A stretch of 53,071 nt of DNA from an uncultured bacterium (GTDB taxonomy: Bacteria; Hydrogenedentota; Hydrogenedentia; Hydrogenedentales; Hydrogenedentaceae). Location of the stretch: positions 1 through 53,071 of the forward strand of contig CALLRP010000054.1 in assembly GCA_938014335.1 (NCBI GenBank). Reading direction: 5' to 3'. Positions 17,981 through 27,760 of this stretch are shown in pieces. The notes under the pieces are model-generated. The model saw only the letters and a list, made by a program, of their open reading frames with translations, made no database searches and was not told the DNA's origin. Position 1 is the stretch's first letter; each line of letters starts with the position of its first letter. The position numbers and the translations under genes are program-made.

Positions 17981-19855
17981 TCAGTGTTTCATCTTCATCA
18001 TATTTTTTCGTTCGATACACAAATGGAGTATCATCAAATCAGAAGAACGAATCCCGGGGATACGGGAAGCCTGCCCTAAATTTGCGGGTTTTATCTCTTT
18101 GAGGCGTTGTTTACTTTCTCGGGGTAACCCTTCTATAGTGTCATAATCTAAATCTGATGGGATAGGAATATTTTCAGACTTTTTAAATTTTTCTACCATC
18201 TTTTCTTCCCGTTCAAAGTATCCATGATATTTAATAAGAATTTCGGTGAGTTCTTCTGCCTCCTTTGAAATAGGCTTTTCTCTGGGGAAAAAATGATAAA
18301 ATTCTTGAATTGTAACTTTGGGTCTTCTTATTAATACGGCTCCTGTAGTTGGGTGGTTTAGTGGTGGTTCTCCTAATGAGTTTAACCATTCATTCATTTG
18401 CTGGTTGGGCAAAATAACCAATTGTTCTAATCGTTCCACTTCTTTTTTTGCTTCTTCTTGTTTCTTTCTTGCTCTCTCGATGACAGTATCATTAGCAAAG
18501 CCATAATGAGCGAGGCGTATATCAGCGTTATCATGACGAAGATGAAGGCGATATTCGGCTCGTGAGGTAAAAAGACGGTAAGGCTCTCTTACGCCGCGTG
18601 TAACAATATCATCTACCATAACTCCAATATAGGCTTCATGTCTACCTATAATTAAAGGTTCTTTCCCTTTCATATACTGAACTGCATTTAAGAGTGCATA
18701 AATACCTTGTCCGCCGGCTTCTTCATAACCCGATGTACCATTAATTTGCCCCGCATGAAATAACCCTTGAATTAATTTTGTCTCAAGATTTAATTTTAGT
18801 TGTGTGGGAGGAACAAAATCATATTCTACAGCATAACCTGGCCTGATAATTTCTGCATGTTCTAAACCTTTAATTGAGTGTAACATTGCTAATTGGACAT
18901 CTTCAGGTAAACTGGTAGATAAACCATTAACATAGACTTCCGCTGTGTTTACTCCTTCGGGTTCTAAAAAGATGTGGTGGCTGGTTTTGTCTGGAAATTT
19001 CATTACTTTATCTTCAATACTGGGGCAATATCGCGGACCTATACCTGAAATTTTTCCTGAATACAAAGGAGATCGGTCTAAACTCTTTCGAATAATCTCA
19101 TGCGTTTTTTCATTTGTATAAGTAATCCAGCAAGATATTTTATTAGGGTTAAATCCTTCAATCGGTGTGGAGAAAGAAAAGGGGCGAGGATCGTCATCCC
19201 CTTTTTGTTCTTCCAATCTATCAAAACAGATACTTCTTCTATGAATTCGGGCGCATGTCCCGGTTTTCAACCTTTCCACAGTAAAACCTAATTTACGGTA
19301 ACAATCACTAAGGTAAGTGGCGGAAGGATCTCCAGCTCTTCCACCTATAACAGATTGCATTCCAAAATGAAGCAATCCAGATAAAAATGTTCCAGTACAT
19401 ACAATAACAGTTTTAGCTGTAATTTCCTCTTTTGTAGTTAATTTAACTCCATATACTTTATTTCTATGAACACATATTTCTGCAACTTCTCCTTGTTTTA
19501 AATACAAATTTTCCTGCAATTCACATACTCTTTTCATATCCCATTGATACAGGAAGCGGTCTGCCTGTGCCCTTGGGGAGTGTACAGCTGGACCTTTTGA
19601 GCGGTTTAACATTTTAAACTGTATTCCTGTTCGGTCAATACACCGCCCCATTTCTCCTCCTAATGCATCAATTTCCCTTACTAATTGACCCTTCGCCACT
19701 CCTCCTATGGCAGGATTGCAGGACATTTTTCCAATATTATCAATTTGCAGGGTTATCAGTATTGTTTTATAACCCAAACGGGCTCCACCTAAAGATGCTT
19801 CTATACCGGCATGACCTCCTCCTACTACTATAATGTCAAAATCTCGAGTTTCCAT
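17981..19855 (-). CDS. mnmG: tRNA uridine-5-carboxymethylaminomethyl synthesis enzyme MnmG (GidA)
   Basis: 624 residues, full family length. The FAD-binding motif IIVVGGGHAGIEA is at the N-terminus, MSCNPAIGGVAKGQLVREIDALGGEMG follows at about 44-70, FLSGLLHFGM and TGTCARI lie in the middle, and the C-terminal block LPRESKQRLKEIKPANLGQASRIPGI is the MnmG hallmark. With MnmE it modifies the wobble uridine of certain tRNAs. MnmE is not encoded here. The gene is alone on its strand in this stretch. It converges on the sulfotransferase gene with a 9-bp gap and has a possible TATAAT box close upstream. Confidence 0.98.
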   Translation of the reverse strand: METRDFDIIVVGGGHAGIEASLGGARLGYKTILITLQIDNIGKMSCNPAIGGVAKGQLVREIDALGGEMGRCIDRTGIQFKMLNRSKGPAVHSPRAQADRFLYQWDMKRVCELQENLYLKQGEVAEICVHRNKVYGVKLTTKEEITAKTVIVCTGTFLSGLLHFGMQSVIGGRAGDPSATYLSDCYRKLGFTVERLKTGTCARIHRRSICFDRLEEQKGDDDPRPFSFSTPIEGFNPNKISCWITYTNEKTHEIIRKSLDRSPLYSGKISGIGPRYCPSIEDKVMKFPDKTSHHIFLEPEGVNTAEVYVNGLSTSLPEDVQLAMLHSIKGLEHAEIIRPGYAVEYDFVPPTQLKLNLETKLIQGLFHAGQINGTSGYEEAGGQGIYALLNAVQYMKGKEPLIIGRHEAYIGVMVDDIVTRGVREPYRLFTSRAEYRLHLRHDNADIRLAHYGFANDTVIERARKKQEEAKKEVERLEQLVILPNQQMNEWLNSLGEPPLNHPTTGAVLIRRPKVTIQEFYHFFPREKPISKEAEELTEILIKYHGYFEREEKMVEKFKKSENIPIPSDLDYDTIEGLPRESKQRLKEIKPANLGQASRIPGIRSSDLMILHLCIERKNMMKMKH

Positions 19856-19872
19856 ATTAACCTGCTTGTGTC

Positions 19873-19878
19873 ATTATA
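19873..19878 (-). promoter_or_regulatory. Possible -10 box for mnmG
   Basis: TATAAT reads on the minus strand 17 bases before the mnmG start. The matching -35 position (CCGATA, 17-bp spacer) fits the consensus only weakly, so this is a tentative site. Confidence 0.25.
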
Positions 19879-19919
19879 TTTTATATTATTTTTTCTATCG
19901 GTATTATTAATATAAAAGA

Positions 19920-19948
19920 TTGAACTCTTTTGTTAAAATTAAGATAAA
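19920..19948 (+). promoter_or_regulatory. Possible sigma-70-like promoter
   Basis: TTGAAC (19920-19925) and GATAAA (19943-19948) are separated by 17 bases ahead of the exported-protein gene. Each matches its consensus at four of six positions, so this is weak support. Confidence 0.3.
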
Positions 19949-19989
19949 TATTTTAAGTATATTACAATAAATTTTACAGAGAGGAAAGG

Positions 19990-20949
19990 ATGAAAAGTAT
20001 GTTCTCATTCTCTAATTTTAAATTACTAATGGTAAATACTGCAATTGTTTTTTTATGGTTTTGCATTTTTTCTCCTTATGTAATTTCACAAAACTCGGAT
20101 TTGCGTGTTAGTCCTAATGAAATAACTTTTCGTGATTTAGAACAAGAAGCCATTGTAAAAATATTTTATAAAAATCAAATTTTAAATAAAGGACATATAA
20201 AAAGTTGGTCTTTTTTAGCTGGTGATAATAAATATAACCACATGATTAAATTAACACCTCTTGACGATAAAATTATTATTGAACCTGCATTACTTGAAAC
20301 TGGAACTTATGATCTTATTATTGAAACTACTTATGGCAAGTGTCTTGTCTTCGTGTATGCTCCATTAGATAAACTTCCCGATACATTGGAAAACCGTGCA
20401 AAAAAGGAAGGAATTTCTGTAGAGGAATTAAAAAGAAGAATGGGACTTGCTTCTCCCATACATAGGATAGATATTCATCTGGAAGTTCCTGCTATACATT
20501 ACGAAGGTCAAACATTGGAAATTAACCTTGAAAAAAATCCTGATCATTTCTATGTTTGGCGGGTAAATAATAAAGTTATTAAACAGGGAGAAGGAGAATC
20601 TTATTTCGCTTACACATTTACAGAACTGGGTGATTACACTATTGAAGTGGAAGAAAAAGATGCGGATATTCTATTGGGTAAAGCAAGCGCAACCACAAAA
20701 GTAATTTCCTATGCTCCTATCTCTTATCAAATTCGGATGAAACAGCCACTTACATTAACTGCGGTTGAAGGATATTCCTCTTACACATGGAAAGTGGAGG
20801 GAGTTACACAAAAAGAGAGTAAAAACACAATCACTCTGAGATTTAATGCCGAAAAAAAATATATTGTAGAGTGCATTGCCAAAGGACCTAAGGAGGGGCA
20901 TCCACAATCTTATTTCAAAACTATTTATGAAATAACTGTATCAAGATAA
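19990..20949 (+). CDS. Exported protein with Ig/PKD-like beta domains, unknown function
   Basis: 319 residues with a signal peptide (hydrophobic about 15-35). The mature part looks like three beta-sandwich modules: one around LRVSPNEITFRDLEQEA (about 38-55), a PKD-like one with FYVWRVNNKVIKQGEG and TFTELGDYTIEVEEKD (about 190-230), and a last one around YSSYTWKVEG. The pattern W-x-V-(N/D)-x-K and YTF-x-x-x-G-x-Y-x-(I/V) is typical of PKD/Ig repeats. A strong ribosome binding site (AGAGGAAAGG) precedes the ATG. A linker at about 135-155 contains charged helical sequence. I cannot name a family. It converges on the HtrA gene of the Bat operon with a 26-bp gap. Confidence 0.7.
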   Translation: MKSMFSFSNFKLLMVNTAIVFLWFCIFSPYVISQNSDLRVSPNEITFRDLEQEAIVKIFYKNQILNKGHIKSWSFLAGDNKYNHMIKLTPLDDKIIIEPALLETGTYDLIIETTYGKCLVFVYAPLDKLPDTLENRAKKEGISVEELKRRMGLASPIHRIDIHLEVPAIHYEGQTLEINLEKNPDHFYVWRVNNKVIKQGEGESYFAYTFTELGDYTIEVEEKDADILLGKASATTKVISYAPISYQIRMKQPLTLTAVEGYSSYTWKVEGVTQKESKNTITLRFNAEKKYIVECIAKGPKEGHPQSYFKTIYEITVSR

Positions 20950-20975
20950 TTTGCAACTGAGTTTGTAAGTTGTTT

Positions 20976-22403
20976 TTATTGATTCACATTGATAATTGTT
21001 ATATCAGGCTCTTGTTTTCCTCTCTGATAACGAATCATAATTGGCTTTCCAACATTGGCAAGGGTAGTAAGAGTAGATATTAATTCATCAACACTGTTAA
21101 CCGTTTTCTTCTGGACTTCTATAATAAGATCTCCTGGGAATAACCCGGCTTCTTCTGCGGGACTTCCCGACTCAATATTTTCTATAATAACGCCTTGATT
21201 TTCAGGAGGAAGTCCCCATTTTTCTCTGTTCTGCTTGTCTAATATACCAAAAGTCATACCCAGTATGGAGATCTTCTCTTGTGGTTTCTGGGCTATTTGT
21301 AAATTCCTTTCACCTAATATAACAGGTAATGAAATTTTATTTTCATCCCTCCATATTTCTAACATAACAGAGTTTCCGGGCATATATGAAGAAACCGTGT
21401 TTACTAAATCTTGAGCGGTCTGAATTTCGTGTTCATTTACTTTTAAAATAACATCATAAATTTTTATTCCTGCTTTTTCTGCAGGGGTTCCTTCCTGAAC
21501 TTTTTTCACGAAAGCTCCTGAAGTTGTGGGCAGATTGAGTGCATCACCATAGCGTTCTACATCTGTAACGGCAACCCCTAAATAACCTCTTGTAACTTTT
21601 CCTCCCTGTATTAGTTGAGGTATAACTTGTTTTACAGTATTTATCGGGATAGCAAAACCAATTCTATTTGCACCTAACATCAATGCTACATTTATACCTA
21701 TCACCTCACCTTTAATATTGGTCAATGGACCTCCACTATTTCCGAGATTTATTCCCGCATCGGTTTGTATTAAATGTTGGAATGTTAATCCTTGCATTTG
21801 TAATTCTCTGAGGTTTTCTCTCCCTAAAGCACTGATATGACCAAAAGATACGGAACCTTCCAATCCGCGGGCACTTCCAATTGCTGCCACGAATTGTCCT
21901 ACCTTTAATCTGTCTGAATCACCTAAAACGGCAGGAATTAGTTCTTCGTCAGGTTCCACTTTAATCACGGCAAGATCTGATTCCGAGTCTGCTCCAATAA
22001 CTTTTGCTGGGTACTTTTTGCCAGATGCAGTTTTAACCGTAATTTTGTCTGCATCTTCTATAACATGATTATTCGTGATAATGTAACCTTCTTTTGAATA
22101 AATAAAACCAGAACCTGTACCTGTAACTTTTTGTTTTTGGTCTTTTTGGGGAAGTAGGGGATTGCCTTTTTCTTCGGGAACGGGTAAGCCAAATTGTTTA
22201 AATAATTCTTCCCGATTGATAGGAATCGCATTGATTTGCGACTCTCTCTCAATATTAACAACTGAACGACCTACCTTTTCGTGTATTTCGATAAACTTTT
22301 GTTCAATCTCTTCCAGAATATCGGCGTAGGAAAACAAAGAAGGGGTGATAGCTATTAATGGAATTAAGATAATTGTTGTAAACTTATAATTTTTGTTCGT
22401 CAT
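20976..22403 (-). CDS. DegP/HtrA-like periplasmic serine protease
   Basis: 475 residues with an N-terminal signal peptide (about 1-27, no lipobox). Catalytic residues are intact: His113 in GYIITNNHV, Asp143 in SDLAVIKV, Ser223 in GNSGGPL. Two PDZ domains follow (about 275-365 and 380-470). An insert rich in P, E, Q and K (about 60-95) precedes the protease core, at the position of the LA loop region of DegP-type enzymes. It should degrade or refold damaged envelope proteins. Its ATG lies within the end of glnD (20-bp overlap, with AGGAGC as ribosome binding site), making it the last gene of the Bat operon. Confidence 0.95.
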   Translation of the reverse strand: MTNKNYKFTTIILIPLIAITPSLFSYADILEEIEQKFIEIHEKVGRSVVNIERESQINAIPINREELFKQFGLPVPEEKGNPLLPQKDQKQKVTGTGSGFIYSKEGYIITNNHVIEDADKITVKTASGKKYPAKVIGADSESDLAVIKVEPDEELIPAVLGDSDRLKVGQFVAAIGSARGLEGSVSFGHISALGRENLRELQMQGLTFQHLIQTDAGINLGNSGGPLTNIKGEVIGINVALMLGANRIGFAIPINTVKQVIPQLIQGGKVTRGYLGVAVTDVERYGDALNLPTTSGAFVKKVQEGTPAEKAGIKIYDVILKVNEHEIQTAQDLVNTVSSYMPGNSVMLEIWRDENKISLPVILGERNLQIAQKPQEKISILGMTFGILDKQNREKWGLPPENQGVIIENIESGSPAEEAGLFPGDLIIEVQKKTVNSVDELISTLTTLANVGKPIMIRYQRGKQEPDITIINVNQ

Positions 22404-25104
22404 CTTTTTGCTCCTGTTTAATGTTTTGTGAGTCGATAGATTCTAACAATCCGGCGCGGATTGCTGTTTGTAGTATTCTATGTGTTATTTTACCATCTCG
22501 AAATTGGACATAAAACGAATCGCGGACACGGTAAGCACCTGTATTAATCCTTGCTTTATAAATGTTTAATCCCATAATAAAAAGAGCCGATGCAATATCA
22601 TATAACAAACCTGTTCTGTCTCCTGCTTCTATATCGATAACTGTATGTTTACTTGAAGAATCGTTGTCGAAGCGGATGTATGTTTGCACGGGTGCCAGTG
22701 ACTTTTTCAATGCAAATAATTTTGTTTTTGTTTTATCCACCAGAATTTGTACATCTTTACCATCAAGAATCACAGACTTTAATGTTTTTTCTAATGCAAT
22801 AATCTGCCCCTCTGTAAGAGGTCTGTGTTGGGTTGCATCACGAACGAGGAAACAATCTACTACCCATCCGTCTTCTCTTGTATAAAGTGAGGCACTGTAA
22901 ATATCAATAAGTTGAGATGCGAAACATCCTGCAATTTGAGCAAATAAACCTTGTTTATCGCGTGTCGCAACAACAAAATGACTCATACCTATAGATTCAT
23001 CTGACCAACAACGAACTGCCAATCCTGTGGACATAGCTTCCTCTAAGCAATCTAAATGAATAATAATTTCATTGGGTGTAAAGACATCCAAATATCCGGA
23101 ACCCATTGAGTTTAAGTGATACTCTAATTCAGAGCAACTTTTATGGGGTAATTTCTCAAGTATTTGTGCTATTTTTTCTGTAAGTGTTTCTTCTTCTGTC
23201 ATATCTTTTGTAGATTCTTTATTCAGGACCCGAAGTGTTTTAAAGTAAAGATTAACTAATAGTGACCCTTTCCATTCATTCCAAACATTGGGACCTACTG
23301 CACATAAATCTACATAGCTCATAATTAAAAGTTCTTTAAGCAATCTTTCTTTTTTGACTTCGGACGCGAAAGCCTGAACAATGTCTATATCATCAATATC
23401 TCTATATAGGGCAACATTTACCATGAGTTGATGATTTTTCACGAGAAATACGACATGCTCTGATTCTTCATCATTTAGTCCTAACCTGTCACAAATAGTC
23501 CTTGCAATTTGAATTCCTGCTTCTATATGGCTTTCCCCCTCTACTTTACCAAGGTCGTGTAAAAGGATAGAAAGAATTAAATATTGAGGTTCTTCTATTT
23601 CCTTTAATACTTTTCTGAATATCTCTCCGATTGAACCTGATAAACGAGGAATTTTTTCTAATGATTCTACTGCACGCAAAATATGTTCATTTACAGGATA
23701 GCTATGGAAATCTTTATATCGTACGATTCCCTGAATATCCCCAAATTCAGGTAAATATTTTGATAGGACTCCTAATTTTTCCATCTCTCTAAAAGTAAAA
23801 CCTGCAGAAAAAGGTTTCCCACATATTGATAATAAATATTTATTTACTATCTCATTATTTCGGAAATTATCATTGATTACGTGTAAACTTTGTTGTATCC
23901 AATGTTGGATAGTATGACCTACTGGTACTTTTCTACGGGATACTTCCCAGAACAGTTCCATAATACGAACAGGATTTTCAGCAAACCAATTTGTATCATC
24001 TTTTCGGGGTGAGAGATAACCATTATATAAAATATAATTTGTTTTTTCATCAATATTCGAGGAGGGTATCTCAATGGATGTTTTAGGGAAATTTTTTTGT
24101 TCTGATTTACGAGCGACATATTCAAATAGTGAGCGTATCCTCATTGCGGATGAATAATAATCTTCCATAAATCTTTCAATAGCATCCTCCGTCAAATCTC
24201 CATAATTAAAAACTTGAGAAACATGGCATTGCATCTCAACTGTCAATACATCCCAATTCCGGTTTTTTATGAAATGGAGTTCATTACGAATTTTCCAGAG
24301 GAAATCAAGACTTTCTACTATTGAGAGATAGCTATTGTTATCAACGAGCCCGCTTTTCTCCAAATCCTCAAGATGGGAACCCCAATCGCTATCCAATCCC
24401 AAAATCCACAGCGTCGCATGATAATCCCTTAACCCCCCTGCATTTTCTTTAATATCGGGCTCATGAGAAAACAAATCTTTTCCCAACTGAGAAAAGGGAT
24501 GTCCTAATCTTTGGAATATAATATCATATACTTTAGAACGAGTACTCTGAGAAATTTTTTTTAACTCTGCTTTTAATTGCTCTGATAGGAAAGGTTGACC
24601 CATAATATTACGAATATGTAAATAAGAGGTAAAAGTTTTAGGGTCTTCTTCGATAAGCTGAATGGCTTCTGAAACTGTATAGATAGCAATACTCACATGT
24701 AGCCCCAAATCCCACAATATTGTTGTGAAATTTTGTATTAAGGGTTCTAATGTTGAATAGTCTACCTCTTTCTCATGTAAAAAACACAAATCACAATCGG
24801 AATGGGGTGATAATTCTTTTCTACCATATCCCCCCAAGGCACATAAAGTCATCCTATCTAATATTTTTTTATTAATATTAGAGTCATAAAAGGTAAATAA
24901 GAGAACACCACCAATAAGATTATCGGCGGTTTCACTTAATTGTTTCAGTATTTGTCTTCCAGAATATCCTTGTTTATGATTTTGTCGAATTTCTTCCCAA
25001 CTTTGTTTATAATATCTTTTCGCAGAGGACAAAAATTCATCTCGGGTTATTTCATCTTGTGGGGATAAAGAGATACTTTGTAATAGTTCAACAAAATTCT
25101 TCAA
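22384..25104 (-). CDS. glnD: Protein-PII uridylyltransferase/uridylyl-removing enzyme GlnD
   Basis: 906 residues, the usual size. The nucleotidyltransferase motif GGYGRKELSPHSDCDL is at residues 91-106. A GlnD-type linker domain follows, then an HD domain (HDLGKVEGESH at about 525-535) for uridylyl removal, and two C-terminal ACT domains that sense glutamine (about 715-790 and 825-895). The enzyme sets PII uridylylation according to nitrogen status. The start is TTG at 25104, whose TTGA overlaps the stop of the BatE-like gene, so it is translationally coupled to the Bat operon. No glnB or glnA is adjacent. The HtrA gene overlaps its 3' end. Confidence 0.96.
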   Translation of the reverse strand: MKNFVELLQSISLSPQDEITRDEFLSSAKRYYKQSWEEIRQNHKQGYSGRQILKQLSETADNLIGGVLLFTFYDSNINKKILDRMTLCALGGYGRKELSPHSDCDLCFLHEKEVDYSTLEPLIQNFTTILWDLGLHVSIAIYTVSEAIQLIEEDPKTFTSYLHIRNIMGQPFLSEQLKAELKKISQSTRSKVYDIIFQRLGHPFSQLGKDLFSHEPDIKENAGGLRDYHATLWILGLDSDWGSHLEDLEKSGLVDNNSYLSIVESLDFLWKIRNELHFIKNRNWDVLTVEMQCHVSQVFNYGDLTEDAIERFMEDYYSSAMRIRSLFEYVARKSEQKNFPKTSIEIPSSNIDEKTNYILYNGYLSPRKDDTNWFAENPVRIMELFWEVSRRKVPVGHTIQHWIQQSLHVINDNFRNNEIVNKYLLSICGKPFSAGFTFREMEKLGVLSKYLPEFGDIQGIVRYKDFHSYPVNEHILRAVESLEKIPRLSGSIGEIFRKVLKEIEEPQYLILSILLHDLGKVEGESHIEAGIQIARTICDRLGLNDEESEHVVFLVKNHQLMVNVALYRDIDDIDIVQAFASEVKKERLLKELLIMSYVDLCAVGPNVWNEWKGSLLVNLYFKTLRVLNKESTKDMTEEETLTEKIAQILEKLPHKSCSELEYHLNSMGSGYLDVFTPNEIIIHLDCLEEAMSTGLAVRCWSDESIGMSHFVVATRDKQGLFAQIAGCFASQLIDIYSASLYTREDGWVVDCFLVRDATQHRPLTEGQIIALEKTLKSVILDGKDVQILVDKTKTKLFALKKSLAPVQTYIRFDNDSSSKHTVIDIEAGDRTGLLYDIASALFIMGLNIYKARINTGAYRVRDSFYVQFRDGKITHRILQTAIRAGLLESIDSQNIKQEQKDDEQKL

Positions 25105-25895
25105 GATGACACTTTCTGTTCAAGATTTATTTTATTTTTAATGCTACGATATGGGGGCTTCCAGATAAAAATTTCTTCGCTTTTTATCCAACCTCTTTCA
25201 TTATCTACTGTGGAGATTAATGTCCAGTTACTCTCTTCCCGTTCTACACGTACACGGTCACCTTCATATAATTGAAACCGAGAAGGACTATTGTCCGAAG
25301 GAGTTATATGTACTGGACATTCCACCGTAACAATAACACCTAAAGGAGATGTATTTATTTTAATCAAAGCAGATATAAAAAATAGAACCCCCAAGACAAT
25401 GGATGTAATTCCTAAAAATAACATAACCTTCCTATATTTTTCGTTCATCCACATAAAACAAGCCAAAAAGGACCATCCCAAAAACCAGAACCATACACTA
25501 ATGGTCCATGTCCATCTTGTATTTATACCATAATGCCAGATAAAAAGATATTTTAACCACAACGGCTCTTGTGGAACTGCTAATTTTCTTTTTGTTTCAT
25601 TTAGTACTTTGTTCAAATTTTCTTGAGCAAGTTTAAAAGATGGATTTAGTTCAAGAGTGCGTTCGTAATTAGCAATGGCTAAACCTTTTTTCCCAGAATG
25701 ATAATATGCATTTCCTAAATTATAAAAAAGGATGGGATGTTCTATACCGGATTCTATTAATTTTTCGTATTTTTGAATGGCGGTCTGGAAATCTTTCTTG
25801 TAATATGCATCATTCGCCTCTCTAAAAGACTGGTCATATATATTCCCACTTATATTTACAAATAATGTAATTAGTAGAATACCTATATTTGTCAT
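25101..25895 (-). CDS. BatE-like TPR plus SH3-like domain protein
   Basis: 264 residues: a signal or anchor helix, two to three TPR units (about 25-95, with FYNLGNAYYHSGKKGLAIANYERTLELNP), two membrane helices (about 130-180), and a C-terminal bacterial SH3-like domain (about 190-250, VHITPSDNSPS then VERE-SNWTLI and GWI). This TPR-membrane-SH3 order is that of BatE of the Bat aerotolerance operons. It probably sits at the inner membrane with the TPR and SH3 parts outside the cytoplasm. It starts 1 bp after batD, and its stop overlaps the glnD start. Confidence 0.85.
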   Translation of the reverse strand: MTNIGILLITLFVNISGNIYDQSFREANDAYYKKDFQTAIQKYEKLIESGIEHPILFYNLGNAYYHSGKKGLAIANYERTLELNPSFKLAQENLNKVLNETKRKLAVPQEPLWLKYLFIWHYGINTRWTWTISVWFWFLGWSFLACFMWMNEKYRKVMLFLGITSIVLGVLFFISALIKINTSPLGVIVTVECPVHITPSDNSPSRFQLYEGDRVRVEREESNWTLISTVDNERGWIKSEEIFIWKPPYRSIKNKINLEQKVSS

Positions 25896-25896
25896 A

Positions 25897-27759
25897 CTAC
25901 TTCCGTACTCCCCTTAATTCTTTAATAAGTAAGTTAAAGCTCTCTTCTAATCCTCTGCTTTCTTCTATTGTAATGGAGCCTCCACTGTATCGGATACGCT
26001 CACAGGTCTTTAAGAGTTTAATCGTTTTATGCAAAACTTCATTATTTATCTCTTTTTCTCGCATGATATTTTCTACATCATCAGAAGTTAAACCGGAGAT
26101 GTTCATAACCCCAGTTATATCACCAATATATTGTTTTAATGATTGTTCAACAGCATTGGCGATATTCCCTTGCATTTTTAATTCATTAAATTTTTCTATA
26201 GCGTTTGCATAAGCAGATATTTTACGCATATAGATAGGATTTTTCTTTAAATATTCCCGTCGGAAAGCTAATCCTAACGAAATCATAGACAAAAAAGGTG
26301 AAAGGATAAAGAGAGTAATGATGCTCCCTTTATAGTAAACACGGTGAGGTCTTAGATCAACACCCTCTGTTATCAAAGGAATTAAATCGTTATTAGATAA
26401 ATCTATGCTAAGAGTTTCTATTCGTGGGGTTCCCCCAGCAGTAATTACACTATTTACATCTTTTGCTTCCCCTGTAACTCTTACCGAAAAGGTATTTGTT
26501 CGAAGTGTAGCGTACTGTCCTAGCTGGGGGTTAAAGTAATCATATATAATTGAAGGTATTTCAAAATTTCCGGGTTTCAAGGGGGTAATGGAAAAGCGAA
26601 TAGTTTTTTCAACATTATCCCATGTATCCGTGTTACTACTTATATTTTCTGCATCAGAAACATAAGCCCAGTCCAGAACAGGTTTTTTGGGTACCCTAAT
26701 AAAATCTGGATTTCCTGAACCTCGTATTGTCATGGATAAGTATATAGGAGTTCCTACGTTCACATTGGTTTGTGAAAGATTTGATGTCATAGTATATTGT
26801 CCAATAGCCCCATAATAATGTTCTGGAGAATTTGGAAGGGGTCGCACTTCTAAATTTACCGTATTTGTACTCTTATTCAAGGCGTATGTCTCAGGCCAAC
26901 CCCAGTTGTTGTAATACCTCACATAGCAATTATTCCACTCCCATGAATTTATGGTTAGTGTTCCAACACTTTTGGGACAGATTGGAACGGAAAGTTCTAC
27001 TACACGGTACATTCTTCCATTTTGCTCTTCTCGTCTTGTATTTTGCTGAATCTTCCCCACATAAAAATCATCTAAACTGGGTATATCGGGAAGGTTTCCT
27101 GTCGAAGTTTGCACGGATATATCTGGAGAGTCAAGGATCTTCGCACGAAACAGTAAAGTTAGGACTTCACCTTGAAAAACTATTCTCTTTGATAATTCAC
27201 TTTCTACAATGAGAACCTGGTCTAATTGTGTTTGACTGCTTTGTGTGCCAGAACTTGTAGAAGAGCGTCTCCTTCCTGATGGAACACTGGGTTGTTGGGG
27301 AATTGAAGGGGCAGGTGGCACTACTTGTTGAGGTGCTGTGGTTTTACTTACCTTAATTTTTATCTCAGGTGCTATATATTGCTTTCCGTCAACCTCCGCC
27401 TGAACAGTGATTTTCCATTCCCCTTCCTGTTGGGCGTAACCCCGATAATGTCGCTCTTTTATTACTACTATCCGCGACTGCCCAAAACCAAATTGCATTT
27501 GTGTGCTCATCCCATTGTAGAAAGGTTGGGGATTAATTCTAACACCCTCTCCAGAAGAGATAACAGGTTCTCCAACATTAGAACCTTGAACGGAAACTAT
27601 TACATCAAAAGTATTCCCTATTCCTACTTCTAAGGGGTTAACTTGAACTTGTATAGGTGAATCGGATGCATATACTTGAGAGACAATCGAACCAAAAGAG
27701 AAAAGAATAATAGAAAGCAACAATATGTTTCTATTATTTAGCTTTATTTTATTTCGCAT
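25897..27759 (-). CDS. BatD-like protein (oxygen tolerance family)
   Basis: 620 residues from ATG 27759, which lies 1 bp after the stop of the preceding gene; an upstream in-frame ATG at 27801 would overlap that gene by 41 bp and shift the signal peptide inward. A signal peptide ends near residue 33. Several beta domains follow (VQVNPLEVGIGNTFDVIVSVQG; later ISLSQTN-type repeats), with a Pro/Ser/Thr/Gln-rich linker at about 150-180. A C-terminal membrane helix (about 480-505) and a short cytoplasmic tail complete the BatD layout. It is part of the Bat operon, and the biochemical role is unknown. The product should span the membrane once. Confidence 0.88.
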   Translation of the reverse strand: MRNKIKLNNRNILLLSIILFSFGSIVSQVYASDSPIQVQVNPLEVGIGNTFDVIVSVQGSNVGEPVISSGEGVRINPQPFYNGMSTQMQFGFGQSRIVVIKERHYRGYAQQEGEWKITVQAEVDGKQYIAPEIKIKVSKTTAPQQVVPPAPSIPQQPSVPSGRRRSSTSSGTQSSQTQLDQVLIVESELSKRIVFQGEVLTLLFRAKILDSPDISVQTSTGNLPDIPSLDDFYVGKIQQNTRREEQNGRMYRVVELSVPICPKSVGTLTINSWEWNNCYVRYYNNWGWPETYALNKSTNTVNLEVRPLPNSPEHYYGAIGQYTMTSNLSQTNVNVGTPIYLSMTIRGSGNPDFIRVPKKPVLDWAYVSDAENISSNTDTWDNVEKTIRFSITPLKPGNFEIPSIIYDYFNPQLGQYATLRTNTFSVRVTGEAKDVNSVITAGGTPRIETLSIDLSNNDLIPLITEGVDLRPHRVYYKGSIITLFILSPFLSMISLGLAFRREYLKKNPIYMRKISAYANAIEKFNELKMQGNIANAVEQSLKQYIGDITGVMNISGLTSDDVENIMREKEINNEVLHKTIKLLKTCERIRYSGGSITIEESRGLEESFNLLIKELRGVRK

Positions 27760-27760
27760 A

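Noticed and set aside
17968..17986. Palindrome TGAGTA-TAT-TACTCA as terminator
   Set aside because: The stem is only six bp and AT-rich, with no T run after it, so it is more likely chance sequence between converging genes.
20950..20978. Weak hairpin GCAACT...AGTTGT with T stretch
   Set aside because: The stem is about five bp with an eight- to nine-base loop; too weak to call as a terminator compared with the 52597 example.
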